From Megascapheus bottae (lineage: Eukaryota > Chordata > Mammalia > Rodentia > Geomyidae): a DNA stretch of 64,000 bases. The notes under the pieces were generated by a model, which did no database searches, was not told the origin of the DNA, and was given only the letters and a program-made list of their open reading frames with translations. The stretch spans positions 51,960,358-52,024,357 of the forward strand of contig JANJXV010000004.1 in NCBI GenBank assembly GCA_024803745.1, read 5' to 3'. Both the position numbers and the translations under genes were made by a program. Of the stretch, positions 21,660-33,590 are shown in pieces (the first letter of the stretch is position 1; each line of letters begins with the position of its first letter).

Positions 21660-21785
21660 GATGCCGGGGCCTCCCGGCAGCAAATTGGGGTTCCTGAAAT
21701 AAGGGGCAGGGACTGGAAAAATTAGAAGAGAGACAAACACATCGGGTCCAGGAGGTCTGCAGCCCAAGCAAAAACTGCCTCCTCG

Positions 21786-21791
21786 TTTATT
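21786..21791 (-). promoter_or_regulatory. AATAAA polyadenylation signal, 5' LTR copy
   Basis: AATAAA lies only about 12 bases downstream of the TATA-like box, hence upstream of the expected transcription start, in U3. Betaretroviruses such as MMTV have this layout with a very short R region, so only the 3' LTR copy would be present in the RNA 3' end. Confidence 0.6.
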
Positions 21792-21803
21792 CTTAACACA
21801 AAG

Positions 21804-21810
21804 TTTTTAT
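21804..21810 (-). promoter_or_regulatory. TATA-like box of the 5' LTR
   Basis: The minus strand reads ATAAAAA after a G-rich GGGAGGGG stretch. It is the only TATA-like motif suitably placed in the LTR, so transcription should start some 25-30 bases downstream. The same motif is at 13144-13150 in the 3' LTR. Promoter activity is inferred. Confidence 0.65.
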
Positions 21811-21954
21811 CCCCTCCCGAGACCAGGGCCCTCCCAGGTGTTACATCCAGATCGTTAATCAGGGAGCTGTTGAGGGTTACATTCATATGGTAAATCTCAG
21901 ATCAATTGAACAGGAGAAGGCCAAAAAACAATAAGACAATCAAGCAATTATCTG

Positions 21955-21962
21955 ATGCAAAT
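21955..21962 (-). promoter_or_regulatory. Octamer (ATTTGCAT) motif in LTR U3
   Basis: The minus strand carries ATTTGCAT, an exact match to the POU/Oct octamer, about 145 bases upstream of the TATA-like box. It is repeated at 13295-13302 in the 3' LTR. Such a site could give expression in germ-line or early embryonic cells, but chance occurrence is possible. Confidence 0.45.
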
Positions 21963-21997
21963 CAAAGTACAGTTTGTTTCCACTCTTGCTCCCGACA

Positions 21998-22003
21998 AGC
22001 TGA
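21998..22003. other. Target-site duplication, right copy (AGCTGA)
   Basis: This is identical to 12996-13001. The matched pair shows that the two LTRs belong to one integration event and have not been reshuffled by recombination with another copy. Confidence 0.93.
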
Positions 22004-22670
22004 GAGAACTGTGAACTGGAAACAAAATTTTTTATTAAAATACATGCCTAACATCTCCCTCGGTCTGGATGGGTGTATATTTAAAGAAAAGAACTCCCAG
22101 CTTAGTAAACATGGATTGTGCTTAAGATTCTAGAAATAGGTTTATCTAGAGAATAAAAACACTTGTTAAAAAGATAGAATGAAGTGATTACCCTTCTTCA
22201 GTTATCCCTATAATGTGTGAATGTAAATTGTATGTGCATGTGAAATCAATACATCAAAAAATTGTATGTTAGCCACTAACAAGAGAGGGTATATAAATTT
22301 TTCAGATACTGACTCTGTAAGTTTGACAGCTTTCTGTATTATTCTGTTTAAGGATGATATCACACTGATTGTTATAACTTAGAGTATTTGACTCAGTTGA
22401 TCTGAGGCTTAAATTACTAACTATAAACATGAGTGAAGGCAGCTCATCTATGAAAGTAAAGAATTTAGGGGAATCTATACTGAATACCTCATATTACATT
22501 GGAATCTAGCACTTTAGACTGCTTCTATTTTGTTCTTCATATCTATGTAACATGATATTCAGTATTTATGCCAAGGCCTTGGTTTATTATTTAAAATGTT
22601 TTGTAACATAATAGCTTAACATATATAATGACTCTATTGCTGAGGAAGCATGGTAAAAATCAAATTACAG
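22004..22670. other. AT-rich DNA right of the provirus
   Basis: No gene or repeat was recognised between the provirus and the SINE pair. Confidence 0.5.
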
Positions 22671-22671
22671 G

Positions 22672-22862
22672 GTTGGGAGTTTTGCCTAGTGGTAGAGAGC
22701 TTGCCTAGCATTCACGAAGACCCAGGTTCAATTTCTCAGTACCCTATACATAGAAAAATGTCAGAAATGGAGCTATGGCTCAAGTGGTAGAGATGTAGCC
22801 CTGAGAAAGCCCCAGGACAGTACTCAGGCACTGAGTTCAAGGTCCAAGACTGGCAAAAAACA
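22672..22862 (+). repeat. ID-like SINE, forward (left arm of inverted pair)
   Basis: It has an A-box block (ttgcctagtggtagagagc), a B-box-like ggttcaatttc and a short A-rich end. It is followed after about 22 bases by a reverse copy. Confidence 0.85.
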
Positions 22863-22884
22863 TGAGATTAAATTTTCATTTTCT

Positions 22885-23080
22885 TTTTTTAAAACCAGTC
22901 CTTGGGCTTGAACTCAGAGCCTGAGCACTGTCCTTGGGCTTTCTCTAGGCTAGAGCTCTACCACTTGTACCACAGCACCACTTTCAGACTTTTCTATGTA
23001 TATGGTACTGAGGAATCTAACCTGGATCTTCATGCATGCTAGGCACACACTCTTCCACTAGGCCAAACTCCTGGCGCTAA
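22885..23080 (-). repeat. ID-like SINE, reverse (right arm of inverted pair)
   Basis: This is the antisense copy starting at the T-rich tail and ending gccaaactcctggcgc. With 22672-22862 it forms a nearly 200-bp inverted repeat. Confidence 0.85.
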
Positions 23081-23154
23081 AATTACATTTTCATTTGGCT
23101 CTTCAATCTAATTACTGATGTTGTCTTAGTAAATTCTGTGCTGTTACAATGGTT

Positions 23155-23886
23155 TTTGTCCTCTTCCATCCCTCACCCCTTTCCTAATCATCTTGTTTTC
23201 CCTTTCCCTTCTCTATTTCAAATTAACAAATAAAAAGATATACTATATGCCAGGTAACAAAGTCAGTAACCACATACGATTAACCATTAGGGGAAAAAAA
23301 GAGAAAATTTATAACTTCTCATAGTATATTAAGAACAACATTGGCAAAAATAAAACTCTTGTTTCCATTCCTAGAGTTTATTTCATTTATCTTGTATGAC
23401 CATATGTACATAGCTTTTGAGCTACTGTGATCTGATGCTGGGAAAATCCTAGATGTGTACTAATTATAACAAATGAGGGATGTCATGGAAAGTAAGCTCC
23501 TTTGGGTCTGGCTTACTTGAATTAATATGATGTGTCCCCAAGTCTTTCTATTTCCTTACAAATGTGGTGATGTTATTCTTTCTGATGGCAGAATAAAATT
23601 CCATTGTGTATAAGCACCATATATTCTTCATCCATTCCTCTACTGAGGAGCATCTGAGTTGGTTCCATATCTTAGCTATTGTAAAGAATGCTGCAATGAA
23701 CATTGTTGTGCTAATAGCTTTAATATACCCTTGTTTGTGGACATTTGGGTAAGTGCAAGGAGTGGGATTGCTGGTTCATAAAGGAACGCTATGTTTAGTC
23801 TTTTGAGCAATCGCCATACTGCTTTCCAGAGTGGTTGAGTGAGTTTATACTCCCACCAGCCGTGCAGTAGTGATCAAGGAGTGACT
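23155..23886 (-). mobile_element. LINE-1 3' end with ORF2 C-terminus, reverse
   Basis: This is the same antisense order as 36732-37813 (3' untranslated region, then gcatctgagttggttccat, tgctgcaatgaacattg, gccatactgctttcc). Many substitutions break all frames. Confidence 0.82.
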
Positions 23887-24603
23887 ATTTCTACTCAGAG
23901 AAATCTTGTTTTATGATATGGCAGAAGGCTTCACTTACCATGGTGAGAAAGAGCAAGGAATCAAACCCACAGCAACAAACACTTTTAATATTGGCAGTAG
24001 TCCATTCTTGAGTATGGAGTCCTTTTGACCCAACACCTCTTACTGCTGATGCATCTTGGACCCAGAAAATGCTTGTATTTTGAAGGATCATATTCAAACA
24101 ATGGCAGGTATCTGATCTTGATTTCTAACAGATGTTGGTCAGAAGTTGTTCTTCCTTTTATTTTTTTCTACATTTTATTCTAACAATGACTGTGTTTACA
24201 ATGTAAAAAAGCAAAATATTTATGGTAGTAGTTTTGTATTATAAATAATGAGCAGCAACAGCAGCAACAGCTCAGTCCATGCCAGTTAAATCAAATAATG
24301 AATGAAAATCTATAGTATCCAATATTGTAGAAATGTCTATTTTATGTCCTTAAAATATATAGAGCTCATGTGCATTATTATTTCATATAGCAATGTATGA
24401 TTTTTCTATACACAGACCTTTGCCTTGTGTTCATATTGATGCATTAAATCTTCTTTTTGCATAGGTATTCTGGTAACATCAAAGGAATTCTAAATATCAC
24501 CAATATCTCAAATGTAATTGGAATATCAATTTATTAACATGTTCAGCATACCTATGTAAATTTTACCATTCCATTATGAATTTTTGTCTCCCTCAAAGCC
24601 TTT

Positions 24604-25058
24604 TAATCATATATTTTTATTGTAATTAATAGAAGGGTTACATTATATTCACCAGATAGAAGATGCATTACTTCACATACATTGATACCCTTTCTCATGT
24701 CTTGGTCCCCGTTTCCCTCCCCCCACCCCCACCCCTCATCTTGTTTTTCCCCTTCCCTACCTGATTTCAAATAACAAAATATGCATAGATACAATATATC
24801 AAATAACAGGGTGAAGTACTGTAGCAATATGAGATAACCAAGGGACAGCGAAAGAGATGAGAGATAACATAGTACATTAAAGACAACAATTACTCATTAT
24901 ATGGCTTTTGTTTCTATATCTTGGAGGTCCTTTTATTTAGCATCATTCTATATGGCCTTATGTATCTGGGTTTTGTTATATTGTAAATCTTTGCTAGGAG
25001 AGCCCAAGGTTTCTACTGACTATGACAAATGAGGAAAACCATTGAGCCTGTGTTCCTT
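24604..25058 (-). mobile_element. LINE-1 3' end, reverse, with TSD
   Basis: The LINE-1 3' untranslated region and a short ORF2 tail lie between 13-bp direct repeats cctcaaagccttt (24591-24603 and 25059-25071). It is a severely 5'-truncated insertion. Confidence 0.85.
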
Positions 25059-25179
25059 CCTCAAAGCCTTTGTATTTCCTTTCTAGCTAAAGATATGAAA
25101 ATATTTTACTACATAGATTAGCTATTTGTGTTTCTTCTACTTGCATTTTTTATTTCACCTGATATTAATTGGATTGTTA

Positions 25180-26470
25180 GTTATTTTGCCATTTAATTCT
25201 GATCAAAAAACCTTGACAACATTCCAAATCCTTTCATTTTAAAAGCTATAAAGACCAAGGAATAAAGAAGTAATAAAAAAGACTATATATGATAAACTTA
25301 TAGCCAACACTCTATTTAACAAATAATGAAAATATTTCTTCTCAAGTCAGAAACTACAAATGAGTGTCTATTTTCTCCAGTGTTATTTTTATATCCTACT
25401 AGAATTCTAGAGAAAGCAAAAAGGAAAAAGAAAGAAATAGAAGTAATTTAAATAGAAAAATAATTCAAGTTATCCTTATTAACAGAAAATATGATTTTAT
25501 ACCTGAAAGACTTTAATGAACTCATTTAAAAAATTTCTACATTTGATAAACACTTTTGGCAACATAGCATGTTATAAAGTTTACATTAAGGGAAACCAAT
25601 TTTGTTCATTAATAATAATCTTAAAAAAAGAACTTTGCTCTGGAGGTGAAATGCTTCTATAATGAAAACTCTAAAAGCTTGAAGAACAGAAACCAAAGGA
25701 AACACTAGAAGATGGTGGGACCTCCCATGATCACGGATAGACCAAATGAACATCAAGTAAATAGCCATATTAGTAAAAAGAAACCTACAGATTCACTGTA
25801 ATAACTCACTGAAGTCCCAATGCAATTCTTCAGGAAATAGAAAAACAAATTCCCCAAATTATAGGAAAATATAAAAAGGGGCCAGAATAACAAAAATAAT
25901 CCTGAGCAAAAAAGAGTAAGCCAAAAATATCACATTCTGAACCTCAAAAATATACTACAGAGCCATACTTACAGAAAACACTAGGGTACTGGCACCAAAC
26001 TGACATAAAACCCAATGAAATAATGTAAAAGATTCAGAAAAATAATCACATGTCTGTAACAATCTATATTTGACAAAGGAACTAAAAGCAAACTATGAAA
26101 AGAGAAAGCCTTTTCAAAAGATGGTTCTGGGATTACTGGTATCCACTTGCAGAAGACTGAAAGGTCTTCATGTAATATCTAAAACTTTGAAATGATTATA
26201 GGAAAACATGGAGAAAACTCTAGAAATTAAAATCAATGGCAATCATTTTATGAATAGGTTTCAAACTGGCCAGAGAATAATAGCAAAATTGAAAAATGGG
26301 AGTTTATCAAATTAAAAAGTTTTGCAAGTTAGAAGGAACAATTACTACAACCCATAGAATGACCTGAAATCATTACCAGCTAGTCAATGGGTAATGGAGA
26401 ATTTCTCAGAATATCCAAAACAGAAAAAAAAATATTGTACAAAGAGTAGAAAACTACAAAAATGGTAGGC
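25180..26470 (+). mobile_element. Old LINE-1 ORF2 interior, forward
   Basis: About 1.3 kb resembles the middle of LINE-1 ORF2, including the hallmark block around 25988-26010 (gtactggcaccaaactgaca). All frames are broken, and no 3' end or poly(A) is present. Confidence 0.75.
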
Positions 26471-28479
26471 TGTTATATGTGGACCAAGTTTTTCTGAACT
26501 TCTTTTCTGGGGTCTTCCAACTGAGAAGCAAGCAGATTGAAGTGAGGGAACATTTCAATAAAATGTTCTCAAATTTTTCTTTCTCAGAGAAGTAGCAATA
26601 GCATTGTATTTCATTTCTCTTTTGATGAATAAGTCAATATTTTTGCAGTAATTATTATTTGTCACACAAGGTTCTGGTGTTAGCTGAGTGAATGAGATTT
26701 AAGAATACTATCTTTAATCTTGCAGTCTCAAAACCAGGAAGGGAGTAAATCAGCTTAATTATCCATCCTCTTTATGGCAGTCTCTAACACATCTAAGGTT
26801 AATTTGAGTCAAGCAGGTGATGAACCAGACTCAGACCATGCAGTCACGGTACTTTCATCTACTATATGTATGTTTCTTACAGCTACCAAGACATTCCTGT
26901 AATAAGTCTAGGGCACTCTATTTTCTGTAACTGTGTGCAAATCATACTGAAAAACTAGATCATGATCTGCTTTCTTCACTCCAACTCATTCCTGTCACTG
27001 AGGAGGTTCTATTAAAAATAATGGTTAAACATACACACATGACACAAAAAATACAAAGCTACGTATCTAGAGAGAAATGCAAATTAACTTAAGAACCATA
27101 CTATTTTCCTAGCAGGAGATCCTAGCTAATAAGAAATTTTATGAGGCATCACAGCACCCATAAAGTAAGGAGATAAATAAGTGAATTCCTGAACAATGTG
27201 ACATAAATTTGATATTACTTTTAAATATGAAAATGAAGTCAGTGGTATATATCCATTGAGAACTCAGATTTGTCTAACTGGTTATCATTAATGCCTCATT
27301 GAAATGCGATTGAAAATTAATACATCTGGCTGTAAAATATATGGCCATTAAAGAAAGTTCATGCATGACATTTTTATAGACTTGCCAGATCTCTTGAATG
27401 CAGAATGTAGGACAGATGGTCACATGGTGAATTGTTCTCTCCTACTAACACTTTCTGCTGTTTCACTGGGTTTTGATCTTCAGATGACATCAGTCCTATC
27501 AAATGTAAGGCAAATGAAAATTCCAATTGTCTTCACAAAAAGTAAGATATCTTATTACAGAAGATCATTTGACTTTTATAGGCCTAAATTAAATTAAAGC
27601 CTTACTATATTTCTAAATCCTTCATTGGGAAAATTTAAATTTATATGCAGGAGTCAAAATGATTTTTCTGAGAATACTTATTTGCATAACTAATTCTCTT
27701 CAGAACTACTCAGTTGTTCACTAACTCTGCTTAACAAAAATTAGGTGTTCATTTAATAATTCAGGTATTCATTTTATCATGCATAACTCTGAGTGTTTTG
27801 GTTTACATGGGATACTGCAATAAAATACTGAAGAATAAGTACTAATAATATTTTGGGATGGTAAAATCTCAGATCAATGTGCCTGGAGATTGTGGGTCTC
27901 TGGTGATGGGTTTCTTGGCTTCCTGATCTACAGAACACTACTTTTACACTGTGTCTCATGGCAGGAAAAGAGGAAGGGAGTGCTGATGTCTCATTCTCTT
28001 CCTGTAGACATGAGTTATGTTCAAACAGATCTCTTTCTATGCAACCTCCAACCTTCATTGCCTACTATTTTTGGAGATAGTACACTATTTGCACTGCAAA
28101 TGAGGTTTCACATCTAATTAGATGGTGGGTAAGAGTACTTCGGTCTATAATTTTAGGACACCCATTTTCACATCATTAAAAAATAAATGTAACTTTTGCT
28201 AGTTTGTGGCCAAACACATTTATCTCAATTCCTTGCATTCCTTTATAACATAGAGTTAGGAGTTAAAAGTTGTATCAATGGAGTAATGAACCTGAATCAG
28301 CATAATTTTGATCCTCAGTGCTAATCATAGTTTGTAAGTATTACCAATACTGTGATTTTGACGTAAAAGGTTATTTTGTTTTCTAACAGCATTTTAAAAT
28401 CCAATTGCCTTTTAAGTAGTATTGCTATTACTGGAGATGACAACTTGGTGTGCTGTTCAAGTTCATCTCCAACTCATGG
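26470..28479. other. AT-rich DNA with one possible old LTR piece
   Basis: Only the weak LTR-like fragment at 27785-27995 stands out. Confidence 0.45.
27785..27995 (-). repeat. Ancient LTR-type repeat fragment, reverse
   Basis: It has tactgcaataaaatactgaa, ctctggtgatgggtttcttg and ctcatggcaggaaaagagg, like the antisense of a MaLR LTR. It is weak. Confidence 0.38.
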
Positions 28480-28965
28480 CATAAAAATCATATTAAGTGA
28501 AGTAAGCCAGACCCAAAGGAACATAGGCTACATGGTTTCCTTCATTTTTAATAATAAGTGCACATGTAGGATTCTCCTAGCAGAGGATTACAATAGCTCA
28601 AAAGCTATGTACATATATATGGTGGTCATATAGGATGAGACTCAACAAAATGAACTCCAGGATATTGATGCAAGAAGCTTATCTTTGCAATTGTTCTTAA
28701 TGTTCTCTTTCCCCTTATAGTTAATCTCATGTGGTTAATATATCTGACTTTGTTACCTGGTATATTGTATATCCATTTATTTGTTTGTTTGAAATGGGGA
28801 AGGGAAGGTGAAAAACAAGATGATTGGGAGAGGGTGGAGAGAGAGAAAGGGGGACAAAAATATGAGAAGGGGTATCAATGTTCCAGAAATAATACGTCCA
28901 CTACCTGATGAATGTAACTGTAACCGCTGTATACATTACTCAATCAGTACAATATAATTTTAAAA
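28479..28965 (+). mobile_element. LINE-1 3' end, forward
   Basis: The LINE-1 ORF2 tail (atcatattaagtgaagtaag) is followed by the 3' untranslated region with its G-rich tract (28797-28850) and the terminal gtaacc block. Confidence 0.82.
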
Positions 28966-29097
28966 AAGAAATCTAGTTTCAGCCTGCTCTATAGCTATAA
29001 ATGTACATTATCAGTCCAGGCTCATTCTTAAATTTAAGTGTATTCCACACAACTTTATCCCTGGAAACAATAAACCTCATATTCAGGAAATGATGCC

Positions 29098-29182
29098 ATG
29101 GCGCAGCATGATAGAGTGGTAGCCATGGGCTGAAGAGCTCAGAGATAGCACCCAGGCCTGGAGTTCAGGTCCCACAACCAAC
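29098..29182 (+). repeat. ID-like SINE fragment, forward
   Basis: It has atgatagagtggtagccatg and aggcctggagttcaggtccc, a 3' fragment followed by an (AAAT)n tract at 29201-29232. Confidence 0.5.
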
Positions 29183-29234
29183 AACTAATAGTAAGTAACC
29201 AAATAAATAATTAAATAAATAAATAAATAAATAT

Positions 29235-30855
29235 TTGATAAGCATAACACTCCAAGTTTTATCTAGAATAACAGCATTTATGGCAATCACTTATCACAAC
29301 TGGTTAGATAATGATAGTCAAAATAATTGAGAGTTGATCTCATCCATCACTATCCTATCAATGGCCCTTGTTGCCACGACTTCATGGTTAGGTTTTCTTT
29401 CTTTGCTAGTAGTTACTGCTGTCCATGCCTACACATGAAGAAGACAACTGAAAGCTCCACATGTAGAACTTTCCCAATTGCTGCTGTATTTTCCTTGGCC
29501 CATGAGGAATTTTACCTTGTGTCTTTCATACTAATAAAACATGATAGACAGTATGTTAGCTTTATGTCAATTTTATGACTCTTGGAAGACAAGGTGTTCT
29601 TGGAGTTGGGGCCTCCAATCTGCCAATTGGGCTAAAAGTGAGAATGTTCCTGAAGACTCTCCTCTACAAGTTCAGGAAAGGAAAACAACTTAGCCATTGA
29701 CTCACCTACCAGACATCTCGAAAAAGACCTAGCTCTATATATTTTTTGATCTTCCTATGGAATTAAGTTGTAAATCATATTCCTGGTTTCTGTGAGTTCC
29801 ACCTACATAGATACACACCACTTTGTTTCCACAAATAGCCCAGTGGTGAGAGCTTACTCTTGAAGATATCCAGTAAAACATCTGAAAGTGTTATAGTCAG
29901 CCCGTCACTGACACTTGTAGAAATAGTGTATATTTTCAATTCTGTTCCTTTCTTTAATTTTCCCTTGCATATATGCTGTAGGAAACTCTACTGTTTGCAA
30001 GAGAAATTTATCATGGTCTCTGAAAATAGGTAAAGAAAAATTACATAAGGACAAGAAAATCAATATATACTTATAGATCAGGAACAATAAAGAATATTGC
30101 TATGGAAATTGTACTTTGTTGATTTAGAGAGAAGTCTTTGTAAGGTAGCTGTAGAGCATTATGAGATGAGAATGGCTTTTCAGGTATTCTTGCATTTAAC
30201 TCTGCTCTTATTGCAGTTCCTTCTAATGCTTTGAGATTAATATATAAACACATAAACATGCATCATACACATATATACACATGTACAAAATATACATCAC
30301 TTTTACAAAATAATATCTGTTATGTGATTTATTTCCATGAGAGCCTGTTCCTTTCCTTTAGAGAAGTAACTTGCTAATATGACAGATTTATCTTGGTTGA
30401 GGTATTTGTCAGGCTGACTTAATACAGAAGCACTCAGATGTAACATTTATATTTTCACAGACTCTTTCAAAATGTGTGTCCACAAATAAGAGAAATATCT
30501 TTCATGGTAAGACTTTAGGTAAACTAGTAGTGACAATGTGGTATGCAGCTGTTGTATAAAAGCATCAGATTTGGGTTTTATTCTGCCAAGAGTGAAATGA
30601 AGCTTCAAACAAAGCATTTATCACCCTATGTATCCTCACCTGGTCCTCCTATATTAAACCCAGAAAGTCCTTGAAATAGTATCCATGCTTTTCTCTATGT
30701 ATTTTGAACATATGTATTCAACTTTACCCTAGAACAGTGACAATATATGCCTTTCCCCAGCATGATTACTAATTAATTAGTTGTTAATAATGACTGTTTT
30801 GCTAATAAAAGTGTTTCAGTTTTATTAACATTTCACCAGACTTTATAATCAATGC
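29235..30855. other. AT-rich DNA, nothing assigned
   Basis: Short frames only. A mixed-composition stretch near 29550-29700 may be an old repeat that I cannot name. Confidence 0.45.
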
Positions 30856-30859
30856 CCAG

Positions 30860-31260
30860 GTAGTAGTTGGAATGGATTGAATATGAAGTATTAATCAAAT
30901 GGCCCCAACTGGAAAGAGATTATCAGTGAATTGATTCATACAAGAATTTATAAATAAGTGTGCTACTAGAAGGCAGGGTATAGGAGGAAATGGGAAGTTG
31001 CTTTGAAGGTATATCTCTTTCCTGTCTCCTTCATCTCCTCCCAATCCCTCCATTTCCTAATTGCCATGAGCTGAACAGTTTTCCTCTGATATGCCCTTGT
31101 GCCAAGATATCTCTGAGTCTTTGCCTTGGCCCCGGGCCTAAAAACATTGGAACCAGACAACCATGAACTGAAACTTCTGAAACTCTGAGGAAAAAAGAAA
31201 TCCTTTTTTGAATTATTTTTCCTTAGGTGTTTTATCATAGTAACAAAAGGCTGATGGATT
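30860..31260 (+). repeat. Ancient LTR-type repeat (MaLR/ERVL-like)
   Basis: The order of blocks (tttgaaggtatatctctttc, gagctgaacagttttcctct, ccatgaactgaaacttctga, then gtaacaaaaggctgatgg) is what I recall from old mammalian MaLR/ERVL-type LTRs. The subfamily is not determined. Confidence 0.5.
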
Positions 31261-31959
31261 TACATTCTCAAGGAGCTATAATTAGATCTCATTCTATGTT
31301 AAAGTCAATAACACCTGACTTTGGGTATATCTTTTCAGAATTAATACAGTGACAGAATCATCCACCCAATACGTCTTCAATATAAATTCTGTAACAAAAT
31401 TAGAGATTCTTTAAAAAGAAATTCAACATGATATTTTCCTTTCTTATTAATTATTTTCTATCCCCAACCCCAAACCTCCATTCCTTTCAATTCTGTCAAA
31501 GGAAAGCAAAAGCTATCTAACTTCAATTATCTAAGAATACATCGCGGTCAATTCATTGAAATTTTTCCTGTTTGAAGTTCTTCCTCATCTAGGACTCTAG
31601 TAAGCATATTCACATTTTAAACTAACCTGCCTTTCTTAATAATCAAAAGATATTTTCTTTAACAGATGAAATTCTCCAGACCCTGAAGTGGTATTGTTTA
31701 TTTTATGCCAAGCACAAAGAAACCTTATTTAAAGTACTATAATTAGATTAGTGTTCTCTTTACTGAACCATCTGTAGAAAAATGAGAGTATTTCTTTGAA
31801 TGAACAAGCAGTCACATTTAGTTTTATTGAATCTGAACTTGTCCTCTGATATAGTTGAATCTAATTTTGTGTTCTAATATATATAATATTTCTTGACTTT
31901 TTTCCAGGTAAAGTCTAGTTTTTCCCCACAGAAGGTTAGATGAAATTGAATCTCCTGAT

Positions 31960-32230
31960 TCAATTTTTTTTGTGGGTCATAGGGCTTGAACTCTGAGCCT
32001 GGGTGCTGTCCCTGAGCTCTTCAGCTCAATGCTACTGCCCTATCCCTGGGCCACAGTGTTGTCCCTGAACTCTTGCTACTTCCCACTTCCTACATTTTCT
32101 AGAGATTAATTGGAGATGAGTCTCACTTTCTTTAGTGCCTGGGTTGCCACAATTCTCAGAACCACAATTCTCAGATCTCAGCCTCCTGAGTAGCTAGAAG
32201 TAGAGGCTTGAGCCACTGAGATCAACCTGA
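31960..32230 (-). repeat. Composite SINE, reverse
   Basis: Its antisense blocks are agggcttgaactctgagcct, the cagcctcctgagtagctag block and cttgagccactgagatca. A short internal stretch is duplicated. Confidence 0.78.
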
Positions 32231-32625
32231 TTCAAATTTTATACATCTCATTAAAACCTCTCTAGGGTATAGGACTATGTTTGTGTTTTAGTATGACTAC
32301 TTTACGATATGTATTTGCCTATATAAACAAATATGATTGATTAACTTGTCATTGGCTCAGGGTTAACACATAGTATAGTAATATCATGCCTTTGTTATGA
32401 CTGTACATCTTTACTTTAAAGAGGTTTGAGAGTCGTTTATAAATTGAAAGGATTGCTTTTAAAATAGAAATATCTTGAAATTCTTGAAGAACATGTTTTA
32501 ACATTTGCAATAATTCTTTAGAAGCCTTAAAAGTAATCAAATGACTTAGCAAACATATCATCATGTATTGATCATCCAATTGTATATAGCCAATAAAAAG
32601 CATAGCTCTTATTTTATATGTTCTT

Positions 32626-32845
32626 TTTTTTTTTTGGTCTGTCAAGGGACTTGAACTCTGTGCCTGGGCACTGTCCTTGAGCAGTCTGGCTCAAGTCTAC
32701 TGCTCTATCACTTTTAGCCACAGCACCACTTTTATTTCTAGTGGTTAATTGGAGATAAGAGTCTTGTGGACTTCAGTGCCCAGGCTGGCTTTGAACCTTG
32801 GTCCTCAGATCTCAGCCTTTTGAGTAGCTATCACCAGCTCTTTGC
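32626..32845 (-). repeat. Composite SINE, reverse
   Basis: It runs from a T tract through cctgggcactgtccttgag and ggttaattggagataagagt to gatctcagccttttgagtag. Confidence 0.8.
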
Positions 32846-33462
32846 TTATGCTCTCTTTCTTCAAAGGAAGTTTATATTTGTATCAAGTAGTTGTACAAGG
32901 GAGGTTCATTGTGGTATGTTCATATATGCATCTGATGTAATTGATGAGACTAACTCCCTATACTTGCCCCCCCTTATCAGCCCTCGATCTTTTCCCCAAG
33001 AATCTCAACAAGCTTCATTACTCAATTTTCACACATACATAGACTATTTTTGACGAATCCTATTTCCTTGTCCTTTCTGTTCTCTTCTCTCCACCCACTA
33101 GTACCTACTCTCCATACAGTACCTGTTTTCTCTAAGCTCTTTTAATCTTAGCTTATAGAAAAAAATATTGTTGATACATTTAACAAGAGAAACCTATTGC
33201 TGCTCTATGTAGCAACAAACACCCAAATATTGGCCTAGTTTACTATTACTGCTTGTGGAATTACGGAATCAGAGAGCTGATGCCATTTGTCTCTCAATGG
33301 TAACTGAGGATACATGATGGCTGCAAGCCAGCACGTGTGTGGCTGGCTGTTGAGGCCACAGAGTTCTTGAAGTAGGAATTTACCAGGTCACTCTCATTTT
33401 TTGTCTATCTCTCTCTACCTCTAGATAGAGGTATATATTTTCTCTACCTGTCTCCTTCTCTA

Positions 33463-33590
33463 TTGCTCACCCTCTTTCTTCTCTTCCGCTTTCTTCTTTC
33501 CTCCCACTTTCTTCTTTCCTCCTCTCTACTGTCCCTTTCCCTGTCCTTTCCCTTCCCTTTTCCTTCCCTTCCTCTTCTCCTTGGCCTTTG
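33463..33590 (+). repeat. Pyrimidine-rich (CTTT/CCTT)n tract
   Basis: An imperfect pyrimidine run on the plus strand. It gives a spurious hydrophobic open frame. Confidence 0.85.

Larger units (their letters stand above)
13002..21997 (-). mobile_element. Full-length class II (betaretrovirus-like) endogenous retrovirus, env-less
   Basis: Two direct 336-bp LTRs flank 8.3 kb with, in minus-strand order, a tRNA-Lys3-type primer-binding site, a leader splice donor, open gag, open pro-pol in the -1 frame, a 2.95-kb stretch without a long frame, and a polypurine tract. The LTRs begin TG and end CA. They are bounded by AGCTGA on both sides, and a 6-bp duplication is usual for class II elements. Only one LTR mismatch was found by eye (13135 G versus 21795 A), so insertion is recent. 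Gag and pro-pol have no internal stop. Envelope is missing. The host strand context is AT-rich repeat DNA with no recognisable gene. The family identity (IAP-like, D-type-like or other) cannot be settled without a database comparison. Confidence 0.97.
21662..21997 (-). repeat. 5' LTR of the provirus
   Basis: The LTR reads TGTCGGGAG at its start (21997) and CCCGGCA at its end (21662) on the minus strand. It is a direct copy of 13002-13337. It holds an octamer-type site, a TATA-like box and an AATAAA signal close together. The primer-binding site follows two bases downstream, which fixes this copy as the 5' LTR. Confidence 0.97.
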
